Assembly (NCBI GenBank): GCA_965222655.1
Contig: CBDCUP010000010.1
Span: forward strand, 186,001 to 250,000
Direction of reading: 5' to 3'
Length of the DNA stretch: 64,000 nucleotides
Origin: CAUZIZ01 sp965222655
Lineage (GTDB): Bacteria; Acidobacteriota; UBA6911; RPQK01; JAJDTT01
The position numbers and the translations under genes were made by a program. The notes beneath the pieces are model-generated. The model did no database searches. It was not told where the DNA came from and was given only the letters and a program-made list of their open reading frames with translations. Positions 9,212-18,758 of this stretch are shown here, piece by piece (the first letter of the stretch is position 1; every line of letters begins with the position of its first letter).

Positions 9212-11059
9212 TCACCGAAACCGAAGAGAGTATAGATCGGCGTCCTTCATGACGAAGCGAAGTCGTACGGGCGTGCCTGCCAGTGGGCCCAGTTGGGCTC
9301 CGCTCTTCCACTCCACCAGTCGATCCAGCTGATCCCCAAAGATCTCGAAGGAATCTGCAAGCGCGAAGCCTTCCAGCGCGTTCCCAGCAGAATCCTGCAC
9401 TTCGATCCGGATGCTTCCGGCTGCCGAACTGGCAAAGTTGATCTCGAGGGTATCTCCGGAAAAAATCAGGGGACGCGTTAGCAGCTCGCCTCCCTTCATA
9501 GGTGCTGCGACCGAGACGAAGCCATCTACCCTGAGGGTGTAGCGCCGTAGTCGGTCGCTCTTACCGGTCCAGTAACTCTCGGTCGCGTAGAGAGAAATCT
9601 CTCTGGGAGCGCCCGGAATGGCAGAAGCGGTCTCCACCGTATGCCAGGCCATATAGTTGGTTCATCCGGTAAATGGGGAGGTGCCGCCAGTCAAAGGCAG
9701 GCCGTGGAAACTGCCGCACTATGCAAACCGTGGAAAAACAACTAGTTCTGGAGGAGAACTGGCAAGTGCTCGCAGTTGTTTTTCCACCGTTCGCACAGCG
9801 CTTGGAAAACTCCGTATCACGGGCTTGCTGGCCCAGTTCGATGTCGCTCGGAGTTTTCCACAGTTCCCACGGCCTCTGCTACTGCAGCCGACTATATTGA
9901 CAAGCGAACGGGGAACCAGATTTGGGATCCGGAAAGCGCCGAACCACGTTCCCACCTCCCCATTTACCGGATGACCCATATAGTTGTCACCATAGGCCCA
10001 GTTATTGGGGTGCTGCGGACCTGGCCTCAGGAAGGACTCCCCCCACCGTTTGAAGCTTTGACCATCACGGCTGGACATGAAAAGCGTGTCGGTGACGGCG
10101 CTGCCATAACGAACATGGCCCTCGGTACGTCCTTTGCGATGCTGGTATTGAGGCAGGTTCTTGTAGTGATCGTCCCAGGCTCTCTCGCTGTAGCGCACTG
10201 GAAATCCGATGAAGAGGTGAGGCGCCCGATAGTAGGGTGCGACCTGATTCGTGTAAAGGGGCTCGTCGGGAACGTCAGGAAAGTCGACCATCACGGGCTC
10301 GGTCCAGTGGATGAAGTCCTTGGAAGTGGATGTCCTGACATCGCGGATCCTCTCTCCAGTCGACGCGTGTGGGTGAAAATCGCGGATGTAGGCGCGGTAT
10401 TCCCGGCGCAGCGTGTCCCAGAAGGCGATGTTCTGAGTGTCGAATGCGCCCTTCGTCATGACCGCTTTGCCACCATCCATGAAGGACCATCGGATGGCGT
10501 CTGGAGATCGAAAGGCCCGTAGTCCCTTGGAGGCTTGCCAGGCCCAGGCCAAAGCCTTGTATTTTTGTTCCGGGGTGGCGGCAGGGTTGGTATCGATAAA
10601 GGGCGTCAGATCGTGTCCCTCGTAGCCAGCCCCATCCCAAACGATGTTGTTCCTCTTCGAACCCTGAAATTCGATAAGACCCAACTCCGGCTTCACCCAG
10701 TGGATCCCGTCCAGACTCTCGGCGTAACAGGCCACCGGAATGTGAGGCCGGGTCAGTTCCTTGCCCTCGACCTGGATCTGCCAACCACGGTAGTAGAGCC
10801 GGTAGCGACCTTCGTCCTGAAAGATGTGGTGGTAGCCACAACCACTTCCCTCCCAGGGTTGATCGTGGACCAGGACCACTTCTCTGGGAATAGGGTGGTG
10901 GAGCTCAAGCCTGGCACCGGTCATGCGCTCGATGAGGAAGTCGTCGACGAACAGCTCCCGGCGTGAACCTATGTCGACGGCATCGGCCTCTCGGGCCCAA
11001 CCGACGATCGAGAATAGAGACAAAAGAACAACTGTGAAAAGGCTGTGGCCAATCAACAT
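9212..11059 (-). pseudogene. Secreted propeller protein gene broken by a miniature transposon
   Basis: The N-terminal part starts at 11059 (RBS AGGAGGAGA, signal peptide MLIGHSLFTVVLLSLFS, then 'GSRRELFVDDFLIE') and reads to 'NNWAYGDNYM'. The C-terminal part resumes at 9650 with 'AWHTVETASAI' and ends at 9212. Between them lies a 319-bp element with 8-bp duplications of ATATAGTT. Removing the element plus one duplication leaves exactly 507 codons in one frame, close to the 518 codons of the paralogue at 365-1921. As it stands the product is truncated by stop codons inside the insertion. Confidence 0.9.
9659..9977. mobile_element. Miniature inverted-repeat element (MITE), copy 1
   Basis: 319 bp. 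Ends are GGTTCATCCGGTAAATGGGG on the left and, read inward, GGGTCATCCGGTAAATGGGG on the right, matching at 24 of 25 positions. Perfect 8-bp target duplication ATATAGTT at 9651-9658 and 9978-9985. No transposase is encoded. Two internal inverted repeats are visible: GTGGAAAAACAA..TTGTTTTTCCAC and GGAAAACTCCG..CGGAGTTTTCC. Copies 2 and 3 are at 41782-42099 and 56582-56899; this copy differs from them at about five positions. The 8-bp duplication fits mobilisation by an IS1595- or similar-type transposase. Confidence 0.92.
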
Positions 11060-11099
11060 TAGATCTCCTCCTGCGCAACCATTCTAGAGGAATACCCCT

Positions 11100-11433
11100 G
11101 AGGCACAAGGGTTCGACCAGAGTCCGGTGCTATTCAAAAACCCGGACCGAGCTGTAACTTGAGCCACCTCTCCACCGCCTAAAGGCGGTGGATTCGACCT
11201 GCGACTAAAGTCGCCTAAAGACCTCGCCTCCGATCCAGGCGACTCACTTAACCACCTCCAACAGTCGGCTCGGCGCCCACTTCGTCGAGTCGTCGAGCAA
11301 CCCACACGCTAGCCGGCTACCTTCCTTACGCACACCGGCTTGCTGGAGCAAGCCTCCTGAAGGCTTCGCCTAAAGGCGAGGGGGTTCACCCATCCCCGAG
11401 TGAGACCCTAAGCCCTTTCCAACAAGGGTGACA
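11100..11433. other. Intergenic region with short palindromes
   Basis: No gene is supported. Small hairpins are present: CCACCGCCTAAAGGCGGTGG near 11170-11190, GCGACTAAAGTCGC just after, and CGCCTAAAGGCG near 11370. The shared 'CTAAAG' loop suggests a local REP-like family. Confidence 0.5.
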
Positions 11434-11439
11434 TATAAT
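11434..11439 (+). promoter_or_regulatory. Likely -10 element (TATAAT) for the SGNH gene
   Basis: A consensus TATAAT ends 7 bases before the ATG at 11447. A transcript starting 6-8 bases after it would begin at or beside the start codon, so the mRNA may be leaderless. No good -35 is visible. Confidence 0.4.
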
Positions 11440-11446
11440 CGTGCGA

Positions 11447-12763
11447 ATGCAGCCTCCCAGGATTGGCAGGGGAAAGAAGCTGGTCTTCTATGCTCTGCTG
11501 ATCGCAATGGTCTATTTCTGCACTGAGCTGTTGGCGTTCTTTGGATATATGATTTGGAGGGGATCCTCCTTTTCCTGGGAAGCAACCGAGGCCAGACGAG
11601 GGGTAATCAGCATATCTTCCGAAGGCTCCCTCGAAGATCATGATGGAGGGAATCTCGTTTCTCCTGCAGTGGATCCCCACGTCTTGGAGGAGGTCATCCA
11701 CCCCTATCTTGGGTACGTCCTCGATCCGACCGCGCGGAGCGGCATTTCCAACCATGGTTTTCCGACCGAAGAGTCGTTTACCCCAGCTGCCGCGGAAAAT
11801 AGCCAGAAGATAGTTATTGGTATTTTCGGGGGATCTTTCGCCATGGGCACCTCGAAACTAGCCCGCAGCGTGCTTCTGGAGCAGCTTCAGCGAATTCCAA
11901 GATTTCGCGACAAAGATTACGTCGTTCATACCCTTGCCCTGCCCGGCTACAAGCAACCTCAACAGCTGATTGCTCTCAGTTATTTCCTTTCGCTCGGCGC
12001 TCATTTCGACATCGTGATCAACCTCGACGGTTTCAATGAGGTAGCTCTACCCGCCTCTGAGAACATGGCCAACCAGGTCTTCCCTTTCTTTCCCCGCGAT
12101 TGGTTTGGAAGAGTACATACCTTGAGGCGTCCCGAGTTGCTGGCAATGATCGGCCAATCAGCGCTCCTCCAAAAAAGGCGGAAAAGCTGGTCGCGTATCG
12201 GTTCCCGCGTTCCCTTCCGCTACCATATTTTGAGCAATGTTCTTTGGGAGTATTACGACGACAGGTTGGCCAGGCAGCGCTCGGACGTTCAGTTGGCTTT
12301 GGATCAGTACGAGGTCAAATCCAAGGACCAACTCAACTATCTGGTGACGGGACCTTCATTTGATTACCAAGACGAAGCTGCTTTGTATCGGGATCTAGCA
12401 AACGTTTGGCAAAGATCTTCGATCCAGATGCACAATCTGTGTGCAGCCAACGACGTGGAGTACTTCCATTTCCTCCAACCCAACCAGTACCTCGTGGGTT
12501 CAAAGATCATGACGCAAGAGGAGCGGAGTGTGGCCATTTCGGAGAATCAGCCTTACAGGAGGGGGGTCGGCCCAGGCTATCCCCGTCTGATTGAAGCGGG
12601 CGAAGAACTCAGACGGCGAGGGATCAGTTTCCACGATCTAACCATGCTCTTTGCGAACAACGATGAGACACTCTACATCGACACCTGTTGTCACCTGAAC
12701 GAGAGAGGTTATGGGATGATCGCCGAGGCGATCGGGAAGGTGCTCTACGAAGAAGTGCGCTAG
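11447..12763 (+). CDS. Membrane-anchored SGNH-hydrolase-like protein
   Basis: About 438 residues; a GTG at 11441 would add two. One N-terminal membrane helix (KLVFYALLIAMVYFCTELLAF) anchors an exported domain. SGNH blocks are visible: block I 'GIFGGSFAMG' (Ser nucleophile), a Gly in 'LPGYKQPQQ' (block II), 'NLDGFNEV' (block III, Asn) and 'DTCCHLNERGYGMIAEAI' (block V, Asp and His). The family hydrolyses esters or transfers acyl groups, often on exopolysaccharides. The next gene follows closely, so an acetylation or deacetylation role at the cell surface is plausible. Confidence 0.75.
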   Translation: MQPPRIGRGKKLVFYALLIAMVYFCTELLAFFGYMIWRGSSFSWEATEARRGVISISSEGSLEDHDGGNLVSPAVDPHVLEEVIHPYLGYVLDPTARSGISNHGFPTEESFTPAAAENSQKIVIGIFGGSFAMGTSKLARSVLLEQLQRIPRFRDKDYVVHTLALPGYKQPQQLIALSYFLSLGAHFDIVINLDGFNEVALPASENMANQVFPFFPRDWFGRVHTLRRPELLAMIGQSALLQKRRKSWSRIGSRVPFRYHILSNVLWEYYDDRLARQRSDVQLALDQYEVKSKDQLNYLVTGPSFDYQDEAALYRDLANVWQRSSIQMHNLCAANDVEYFHFLQPNQYLVGSKIMTQEERSVAISENQPYRRGVGPGYPRLIEAGEELRRRGISFHDLTMLFANNDETLYIDTCCHLNERGYGMIAEAIGKVLYEEVR

Positions 12764-12822
12764 GAGACGTTGATGCCTACATCCGTGAACCAGATCGACC
12801 TGAATTCGGTCTTAGTAGAGAC

Positions 12823-13788
12823 GTGGAACTGAATCAACGTCCCTTACCAAGTCGCCCTTCCAGTCCACGCCTGCTGCGCTTTCGGTGCTGGACGAGCATC
12901 GGCTGTCTCTCCTGGTTTCTGTTTTCAGGAGCACTCGGGGAAAAGGTAGCCGAACCAACCACCCCTCTTCCAGCGGTCGAAGAGCTGGTGGAGAAAGTAC
13001 GGGTGAACCTTCACAGCGACCGTTTCCTTCTGCGCCAATACACCTACAACGAGACACAAGAAGTCATCGAGCTGAACAAGCAGGGAGAGTCCCAGAAGAC
13101 GAGGGTCAGGAGCTACGAGGTCTTCCCCTCCACGGTCGAGGAATTGATCTATCGCCGCCTGATTTCCAAGGACGGGAAACCGGTCGAGCAAAAGGAGCTT
13201 AGAAAACAGGACAAGAAGTACAACAAGCGGGTCCAGAAGTACGCCAAGAAGGGTAGAAAGAGGGGTCTACAGGCGGGTTCCGAGTATGAGGCTGGAGAGG
13301 CCGAGGCACTGAGAGAAGAGAAGCAGTTAATCGAGGAAATGCTTCGACTCTACCGCTTTGAAATCCATGGACGGGAGGTGCTGGAGGGGTACTCTACCCT
13401 GATAGTCAGGTTTACTCCGCGCCCTGGGTTCAAGAGCAAACTTAAGGACATCAAGATACTCCGCAAGGTCCAGGGCCGAGTCTGGGTCAGCGAACAGGAC
13501 TATCAGCCGGTGAAAGTGGAGGCCGAGACCCTCGAGAGCCTCAAGTTCGGCTGGGGTATCGTCGCCAAGCTCAACAAGGGGGCGCAGATGGTCTTCCAGC
13601 GGCACAAAGTCAACGACGAAATCTGGCTACCCGCTCGGGCCTCTTTTCGAGGATCGGGGCGCATGCTGCTCTTCAAGGGATTTCGTTTCCAGGCCAACAG
13701 CCAATACGCGGACTACAAGAAATTCACGGTTGCCAGCAAGGTCTCATTCGCGCCTATGAGTCAATCGGCACCGGCCGCTGTCGAATAG
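12823..13788 (+). CDS. Putative exported protein of unknown function, basic and lysine-rich middle
   Basis: About 321 residues if the GTG at 12823 is the start; the choice is uncertain because the frame is open further upstream into the SGNH gene. A hydrophobic stretch (SIGCLSWFLFSGALG) near the start may be a signal. The body has 'RQYTYNETQEVIELN' and a C-terminal half ('VEAETLESLKFGWGIVAKL', 'NDEIWLPARASFRG') resembling LolA/outer-membrane-lipoprotein-sorting-like beta domains. A charged coil (residues about 130-190) separates them. No firm family. Confidence 0.65.
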   Translation: MELNQRPLPSRPSSPRLLRFRCWTSIGCLSWFLFSGALGEKVAEPTTPLPAVEELVEKVRVNLHSDRFLLRQYTYNETQEVIELNKQGESQKTRVRSYEVFPSTVEELIYRRLISKDGKPVEQKELRKQDKKYNKRVQKYAKKGRKRGLQAGSEYEAGEAEALREEKQLIEEMLRLYRFEIHGREVLEGYSTLIVRFTPRPGFKSKLKDIKILRKVQGRVWVSEQDYQPVKVEAETLESLKFGWGIVAKLNKGAQMVFQRHKVNDEIWLPARASFRGSGRMLLFKGFRFQANSQYADYKKFTVASKVSFAPMSQSAPAAVE

Positions 13789-13796
13789 TCATAACG

Positions 13797-14322
13797 TCCC
13801 CGCGAAGCGGGGAGCTTGGCGGTTGTGAGCCGCCCCAAGGGCGGCCAATCTCTACTCGTTAAAACAAGCCGTCGTCCTTACCGTCGAGGTGATCTTGATG
13901 GCGGATGTATTTGCGAATCTGCTTCTCCTCGAATCCAACCGTCGAGACCGCATAGCCGCGCGCCCACAACTTTTCGCCGTTGAAGTTGCGCTTCCTGCCC
14001 CCGAATTGGCGTGCCACGGCAATCGCGCTTTTCCCCTTGAGGTAACCGATCACCTGAGCCACCGAATACTTTGGCGGGACCTGGATCAACATATGCACAT
14101 GATCTACCACCATGTGCCCTTCCAGGATATTGCTCTCCCTTTGCCTCGCCAATTCTCGGAAGACCGGGCCCAGAAACTCTCGAATCTTTCCGTACAGCAC
14201 TTTCCTTCTCCCTTTGGGAACAAACACGATGTGGTATTTGCAGTCCCATCGGGTATGGCTTAAGCTCTCATATGACATGCTTTATGCCTCCTTTGTGGGT
14301 ACCGCCAAGCTCCAAAGGAGGC
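13797..14322 (-). mobile_element. IS200/IS605-type element with terminal hairpins
   Basis: A transposase gene (13859-14278, minus) is bracketed by strong hairpins. TCCCCGCGAAGCGGGGA (13797-13812) and GGCGG..CCGCC (13818-13834) lie on the 3' side. GCCTCCTTTG..CAAAGGAGGC (14286-14295 with 14313-14322) lies just upstream of its start. IS200/605 elements move as single strands and recognise such end hairpins. Exact ends cannot be fixed without another copy. Confidence 0.7.
13859..14278 (-). CDS. tnpA: IS200/IS605-family Y1 transposase (TnpA)
   Basis: 139 residues, normal length for the family. The HUH metal motif is seen in 'VVDHVHMLIQVPP', and the catalytic Tyr is in 'EKQIRKYIRHQ'. The start 'LSHTRWDCKYHIVFVPKGRR' is diagnostic. 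The enzyme cuts and joins single-stranded DNA at hairpin ends. The hairpin 14286-14322 lies immediately before the ATG and could hide or regulate it, as described for IS200. The open frame appears intact. Confidence 0.93.
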   Translation of the reverse strand: MSYESLSHTRWDCKYHIVFVPKGRRKVLYGKIREFLGPVFRELARQRESNILEGHMVVDHVHMLIQVPPKYSVAQVIGYLKGKSAIAVARQFGGRKRNFNGEKLWARGYAVSTVGFEEKQIRKYIRHQDHLDGKDDGLF

Positions 14323-14426
14323 ATCCTATTACTGGATCTAAATGTCAAACCTGGAAAGTCTCACTGGTCAAACCAGTGGCTTACCTGTCTTCGAGTTATC
14401 GGGCACGTGAAAGGTGTAAGACGCCG

Positions 14427-15701
14427 CTACAGGGAAAGCCGTCCCCGCGACAGGACCACCTCGGGACCTTGTCCACTGCTTTGAGTCCAGGACACATACA
14501 CCCTGCCCTGCCCACCTGAAGCAATGAAGGGATAGGTAACCGAGGATCCACTCCCCGGAACCGCTAAGGGAGTCGAGGCTTTCCCATTGGCATCGATGCC
14601 TACAAAGTAGGGCTGCGCCGGCCCCCAAGCTTGCTCGATTTCAGGATCTCGCCCCTGGAAGATCAGCAGGACCTGCCCCTCTTCAGATAGCGCAAGGTGG
14701 GGATGGTTGGCGTCGACCACCCGCTCCGAAACATTGATCGCAGGCTGGTAGTTAGCACCACCGTCATCAGACCAACTGAGCCGGATTCCGGGAGGCCCCT
14801 GATCAGGATCTGAAAACCAGGCGACATAGAGTCGTTGTCCGGTGTAAAGGAGGCTGGCACCGGAATGGGGACACCCCGCAATGGTCCAGTTATCCTGGGA
14901 AACCCGCACGGGTTCGGAAAAGTTCTCACCGCCGTCCCGGGAGACAGCAATGACCATGTCCCTAACCTGGGCTTCGAAGACATGTCTCCAACTCACGAAG
15001 ATCTCACCTTCCGAGCCGAAAGCCAGGACGGTCCGGCAGCAGGGACAAACTCCAGCAAAGACTTGCCTATTCGGCCCGAAACTGGCTCCCTGATCGTCGG
15101 AGCGAGACAGATAGACAGAGGACATACCCCTTCCCCGAACCTCTTTGTCCCTCCCGTCGAGCCAGACGACGTAGGGGTCCCCGTTGGGCGCTACGGCCAG
15201 CGAGGAAAACGCATTGCTGGAGGGCTCGACTTTGTCCGTTACCTTCACCGGCGGATCGAAGTGATGTCCAAATCGGAGCGATCGGGATACCACGAGATCC
15301 GTCCCTCCTCGGGCTTTTTTCCGCTCCCACAAGGCATAGACTTCGGTCCGGCCGAAGGCGAGTGTGGGGCTGTTCTCGCCATGGGAACTTACCGCGCTGC
15401 CTTCCTGACTCACACGTACCGGCGGAGCGAAGTGGTCGCCGCCATCATTGGAAATAAACAGTCCCAGCTCCAAGTCGGAGGTACCTCGGTAGGGTGCCAA
15501 CAAATAGACTGCGCCGGAGGCTCGGATTGCCAGCTTGGGATCGCGCGAAGCCTGAATCATGGGCAGGCTCAGGACGCTTCTCGGATGCTCTTCGAATCTG
15601 ATCTGACTCTGGGGAGTCGGCACTGCAGGTTCGCTAGTCCCGCAGCCGGCACAAGGCAGTAGGACCAGAGCCGCAACGCGGCCGAACTTCACTTGACTCA
15701 T
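14427..15701 (-). CDS. Sialidase-like (BNR/Asp-box) lipoprotein
   Basis: 424 residues. AGGAGG precedes the ATG, and the lipobox LPCAGC predicts a lipid anchor. Asp-box repeats include 'SNDGGDHFAPP', 'SRSDDQGASFGP', 'SRDGGENFSEP' and 'SWSDDGGANYQP', marking a six-bladed sialidase fold. The conserved 'GVCPCCRT' Cys motif is unusual for true sialidases and is shared by a subgroup of bacterial exo-sialidase-like proteins. The gene starts 10 bases after the TonB receptor stop, so the two form an operon. The substrate is uncertain. Confidence 0.82.
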   Translation of the reverse strand: MSQVKFGRVAALVLLPCAGCGTSEPAVPTPQSQIRFEEHPRSVLSLPMIQASRDPKLAIRASGAVYLLAPYRGTSDLELGLFISNDGGDHFAPPVRVSQEGSAVSSHGENSPTLAFGRTEVYALWERKKARGGTDLVVSRSLRFGHHFDPPVKVTDKVEPSSNAFSSLAVAPNGDPYVVWLDGRDKEVRGRGMSSVYLSRSDDQGASFGPNRQVFAGVCPCCRTVLAFGSEGEIFVSWRHVFEAQVRDMVIAVSRDGGENFSEPVRVSQDNWTIAGCPHSGASLLYTGQRLYVAWFSDPDQGPPGIRLSWSDDGGANYQPAINVSERVVDANHPHLALSEEGQVLLIFQGRDPEIEQAWGPAQPYFVGIDANGKASTPLAVPGSGSSVTYPFIASGGQGRVYVSWTQSSGQGPEVVLSRGRLSL

Positions 15702-15710
15702 ATCGACCTC

Positions 15711-18632
15711 CTAGAAGAAGACGCGAAGCGCCAGCTGGACTCGGCGAGGCTGAAAAGTCGTCAGATACCTGCCGAAACTGGGAGAAGTGGCGATGTTGTC
15801 AACCTCGTCGAAATTGGACACGTTGAAGGCATTGAACACCTCTCCTCGGAACTGTGCCCGAACTACCTCCGACAGGGCGAAATCCTTACTGAGTGAGAAA
15901 TTCCAATCGACGAGGCCATCGCGCCGCTCGGTATTGCGGCCCAACGTCCCCAGTGTACCGGCTTCAGGAATCAAGTCCGAGCGGAAAAAACCCGGGAGCA
16001 GACGCAGGGCAGTAGCTGAGGAAGGCGTTCTCTGGAGACTTCCGGCTATATCGTTGATCCGATTGTTGTTTGATCCAGTGGGGATGTCGGTCCCGCTGTA
16101 GACGGTGTAGGGCCTGCCCGACTGAAGACTGGCAATGGTCGAAACGCTCCATCCTCCCAGCCAGCGATTTCTTTTGAAAAAGGGAAGACGATAGAGGCTA
16201 CTCAAGGTCAAGATGTGGGGGATATCGAAGTCGGATGGTCCCCAATCCAGCAATAGATTGTCCTCATCCAGGGGGATGAGACCCGGGTCCAATCGAGTAT
16301 TCGTGGTGGGTATCTCCGACACATCATCCAGGAACCGCGAATAGGTATAGGCGACGCGCAGGTTCAGGTCCTGGGTCATCTGTTGACGCAGCGCCACCTG
16401 TAGGGCGTGATAGGTCGACGAGGCCGAACTCTCGAGGCGATTTACAACTCCAACTGATGGATCCGGCCGGTCCGCCTGTCCGAGATTTTCCCCGCCATTG
16501 GGGCGTCGATTACGGGTGAGATGCCGCCCCAGGGTGCCTACATAGGCCACCGAGGCTGTGGACTGCGGATTCCAAAGCTGTCGCTCGACGGTCAGGTTGA
16601 GGTGCTGAGCGTAGGGTGTTGTCGTCCCCGGATCGGGCAGCACCAGTCCACTCGGCAAATCTTTACGGGCTCGGTCCAACAGATCTGGGAAAGTGGGACG
16701 AAAGACCGAAAAGGTCTCCAGCAGAGGAGGATTGAAACGGGTCAGTCCCAGGAAGGCCATCTCGACGGCGTTGTAGAAGATACCGTAGCCGCCTCGAATG
16801 ACGGTCGCTGAGAAAGGAGACCAGGCGAAACCCAAGCGGGGAGCGAAGTTGTTGCGATCCTCGCGAAAGCGGAGGCTCTTCGTAATCCGATCTGCCGCTT
16901 CGGTGGGCGAAGTGTTCAATTCGTAACGGAGTCCCAGGTTCAGGGTAAAGTTCCTGGCCAACTTCCAGTCATCCTGGAGATAGCCGTGCCATTCCCAGCG
17001 TCTCAGTCCGATCTGCGGGTTACCCTGGATCTGGCTGTAGGATAGAGGCTGCCCTGCTAGAAAGGCATCGATAGTGGGGAAGAAAATGGATCCCAGAAAG
17101 GCATTGCTGAGGGTGCCGCCATTGACCTGGACCCGGCGCAGTGAGGTCCCGAACTTCAGGACATGGTTGTTCAGCACCCAGGAAACGTCATCGCCCAACT
17201 GGTAGTTATTCTGCGTCTGATTTCGCCCCAGAAATGCCAGAGGCCCGGCCAGACTCAAGCCCGGAACGATCATGAATCCGATGCTGCCGTTGGTGGCCGG
17301 GTCTCCGAGCAGGATGGGATCCTCGAAGTTACTGTCCTGCTGAATCAGGCGCATGTACCCGAAACGGAGCTCATTGAACAAACTGGGACTAGCGGTGTAG
17401 CTGTGGTGCAGGGCCATGCCTCGGGTCTTGTTCCTGATGATCACGTCGCTGGCCACGGTATCGCCAATGGCCGTCGAGTCGGAGATGCCTCGCGTGAAGC
17501 TGGTGCGGATCGCCAGTTTCTGCCGCTCGGTCAATTCAAGATCGCCTCGAAGCAGGTAGGTGAGTCCGTCGACCGAGCGAGGGACTCCCTGGGTGAAGAC
17601 GCGAGAGCCCGTCGGCGAAGAGGGATAGAGGGCGGCAAGCGAACGAATCGATGGTACCGCCCGGGCTTTCTGGTCCGCGGTCAGCGTCCGGAAGCTTGCG
17701 AGCGTGGTGCCGCGGGGCCGAAAGATCTCGTAGTTTCCGAAGAGGTAGACTTTGTTCTTCTTGACCGGACCTCCCAGCGTAAACCCCGCCATATTCGATA
17801 AGTACGGGCTCTTCTCCGATTCCAGGGGGCTGCGAGCACTCAGCGCGGAATTGCCGTGGTACCAGTAGCCGCTCCCATGGACCTGGTCGGTACCGGACTT
17901 GGTCACGAGGCTGACGATGCTGCCTGAATTGCGTCCAAACTCGGCCTTGTAGTTGTGGCTGATGATCTCGAAACTCTGGACGGCTTCCTGACTGATCAGC
18001 TGTTCCGTGACGCCGCGCCCCGCGATGTATCCTGAATCGGCATCGTTCATCTCGACGGAGTCGACCATGTAGTTGTTGTTCCGAGGCCGTTGCCCACTGA
18101 CCGCAAAAGGACGATGAGCCAGGGTGGAGAGGGCCACGCCGGGAGCTGTCCGAGCCTGGGCATAGAAGTTACGGCCCTGGCCACCCGCCTCAACCGGCAG
18201 ATCGTTCATTTCCTGAGTGTCGAACCCTTGGGCCTGCTTGTTCTCATCCAACTGCAGAACCTGGGCCGAGACATCGACGACGGTGTCCACTCCGGACGGA
18301 CTGAGTTGGATTTCCAGACGCAGGACCTCGCCCACTTCCAGGTTCAGCTCTTCACTTCGATAGGACTTGAAACCAGGCAGCCCGGCCGAGACCTGGTAGA
18401 CTCCCGGGTCCAGGCCGGCCTGATGGAAGAGGCCACCGGAGTCCGAGACCAGGGTGCGCGTGGATTCCCGCTGCAGATTCCGGACGGCGATCTCCGCTCC
18501 GGGCAGGACGCGCTGACTGGAGTCCTGAATCAGCCCCGTGATGGTGCCCTTGATATTCTGGCCTCGAGACCAGGGCCCCGCCGCCAGGGACAGGGACAGG
18601 GCAAGAAACCAGCTGATTTTGTACGACTTCAC
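15711..18632 (-). CDS. Oar-like TonB-dependent outer-membrane receptor
   Basis: About 973 residues. The GTG at 18632 is chosen because AGGAGG lies 9 bases before it; a TTG at 18656 would put that site inside the gene. A signal peptide (SYKISWFLALSLSLAAGPWS) is followed by a carboxypeptidase-like regulatory domain ('IKGTITGLIQDSSQRVLPGAEIAV'), a plug, and a long beta-barrel ending in aromatic 'VQLALRVFF'. This architecture is strongly expanded in Acidobacteriota. It imports large ligands, probably oligosaccharides, and is paired with the BNR lipoprotein downstream. Confidence 0.9.
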   Translation of the reverse strand: MKSYKISWFLALSLSLAAGPWSRGQNIKGTITGLIQDSSQRVLPGAEIAVRNLQRESTRTLVSDSGGLFHQAGLDPGVYQVSAGLPGFKSYRSEELNLEVGEVLRLEIQLSPSGVDTVVDVSAQVLQLDENKQAQGFDTQEMNDLPVEAGGQGRNFYAQARTAPGVALSTLAHRPFAVSGQRPRNNNYMVDSVEMNDADSGYIAGRGVTEQLISQEAVQSFEIISHNYKAEFGRNSGSIVSLVTKSGTDQVHGSGYWYHGNSALSARSPLESEKSPYLSNMAGFTLGGPVKKNKVYLFGNYEIFRPRGTTLASFRTLTADQKARAVPSIRSLAALYPSSPTGSRVFTQGVPRSVDGLTYLLRGDLELTERQKLAIRTSFTRGISDSTAIGDTVASDVIIRNKTRGMALHHSYTASPSLFNELRFGYMRLIQQDSNFEDPILLGDPATNGSIGFMIVPGLSLAGPLAFLGRNQTQNNYQLGDDVSWVLNNHVLKFGTSLRRVQVNGGTLSNAFLGSIFFPTIDAFLAGQPLSYSQIQGNPQIGLRRWEWHGYLQDDWKLARNFTLNLGLRYELNTSPTEAADRITKSLRFREDRNNFAPRLGFAWSPFSATVIRGGYGIFYNAVEMAFLGLTRFNPPLLETFSVFRPTFPDLLDRARKDLPSGLVLPDPGTTTPYAQHLNLTVERQLWNPQSTASVAYVGTLGRHLTRNRRPNGGENLGQADRPDPSVGVVNRLESSASSTYHALQVALRQQMTQDLNLRVAYTYSRFLDDVSEIPTTNTRLDPGLIPLDEDNLLLDWGPSDFDIPHILTLSSLYRLPFFKRNRWLGGWSVSTIASLQSGRPYTVYSGTDIPTGSNNNRINDIAGSLQRTPSSATALRLLPGFFRSDLIPEAGTLGTLGRNTERRDGLVDWNFSLSKDFALSEVVRAQFRGEVFNAFNVSNFDEVDNIATSPSFGRYLTTFQPRRVQLALRVFF

Positions 18633-18758
18633 CTTTTGCAACCTCCTGATTGCCAACCTGACGGCGACATTTCCAGTTCAGGAGCTACGGCTGGTATCCG
18701 TCTGACGGAAGACAAAGGAGTCCGTCGCCTGGTATGTCGATATTAAGGAAGGGATCGA

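Noticed and set aside
9649..9986. An 11-bp target duplication for MITE copy 1
   Set aside because: Comparing all three copies shows the extra matching bases are chance or part of the element; 8 bp is consistent for all.
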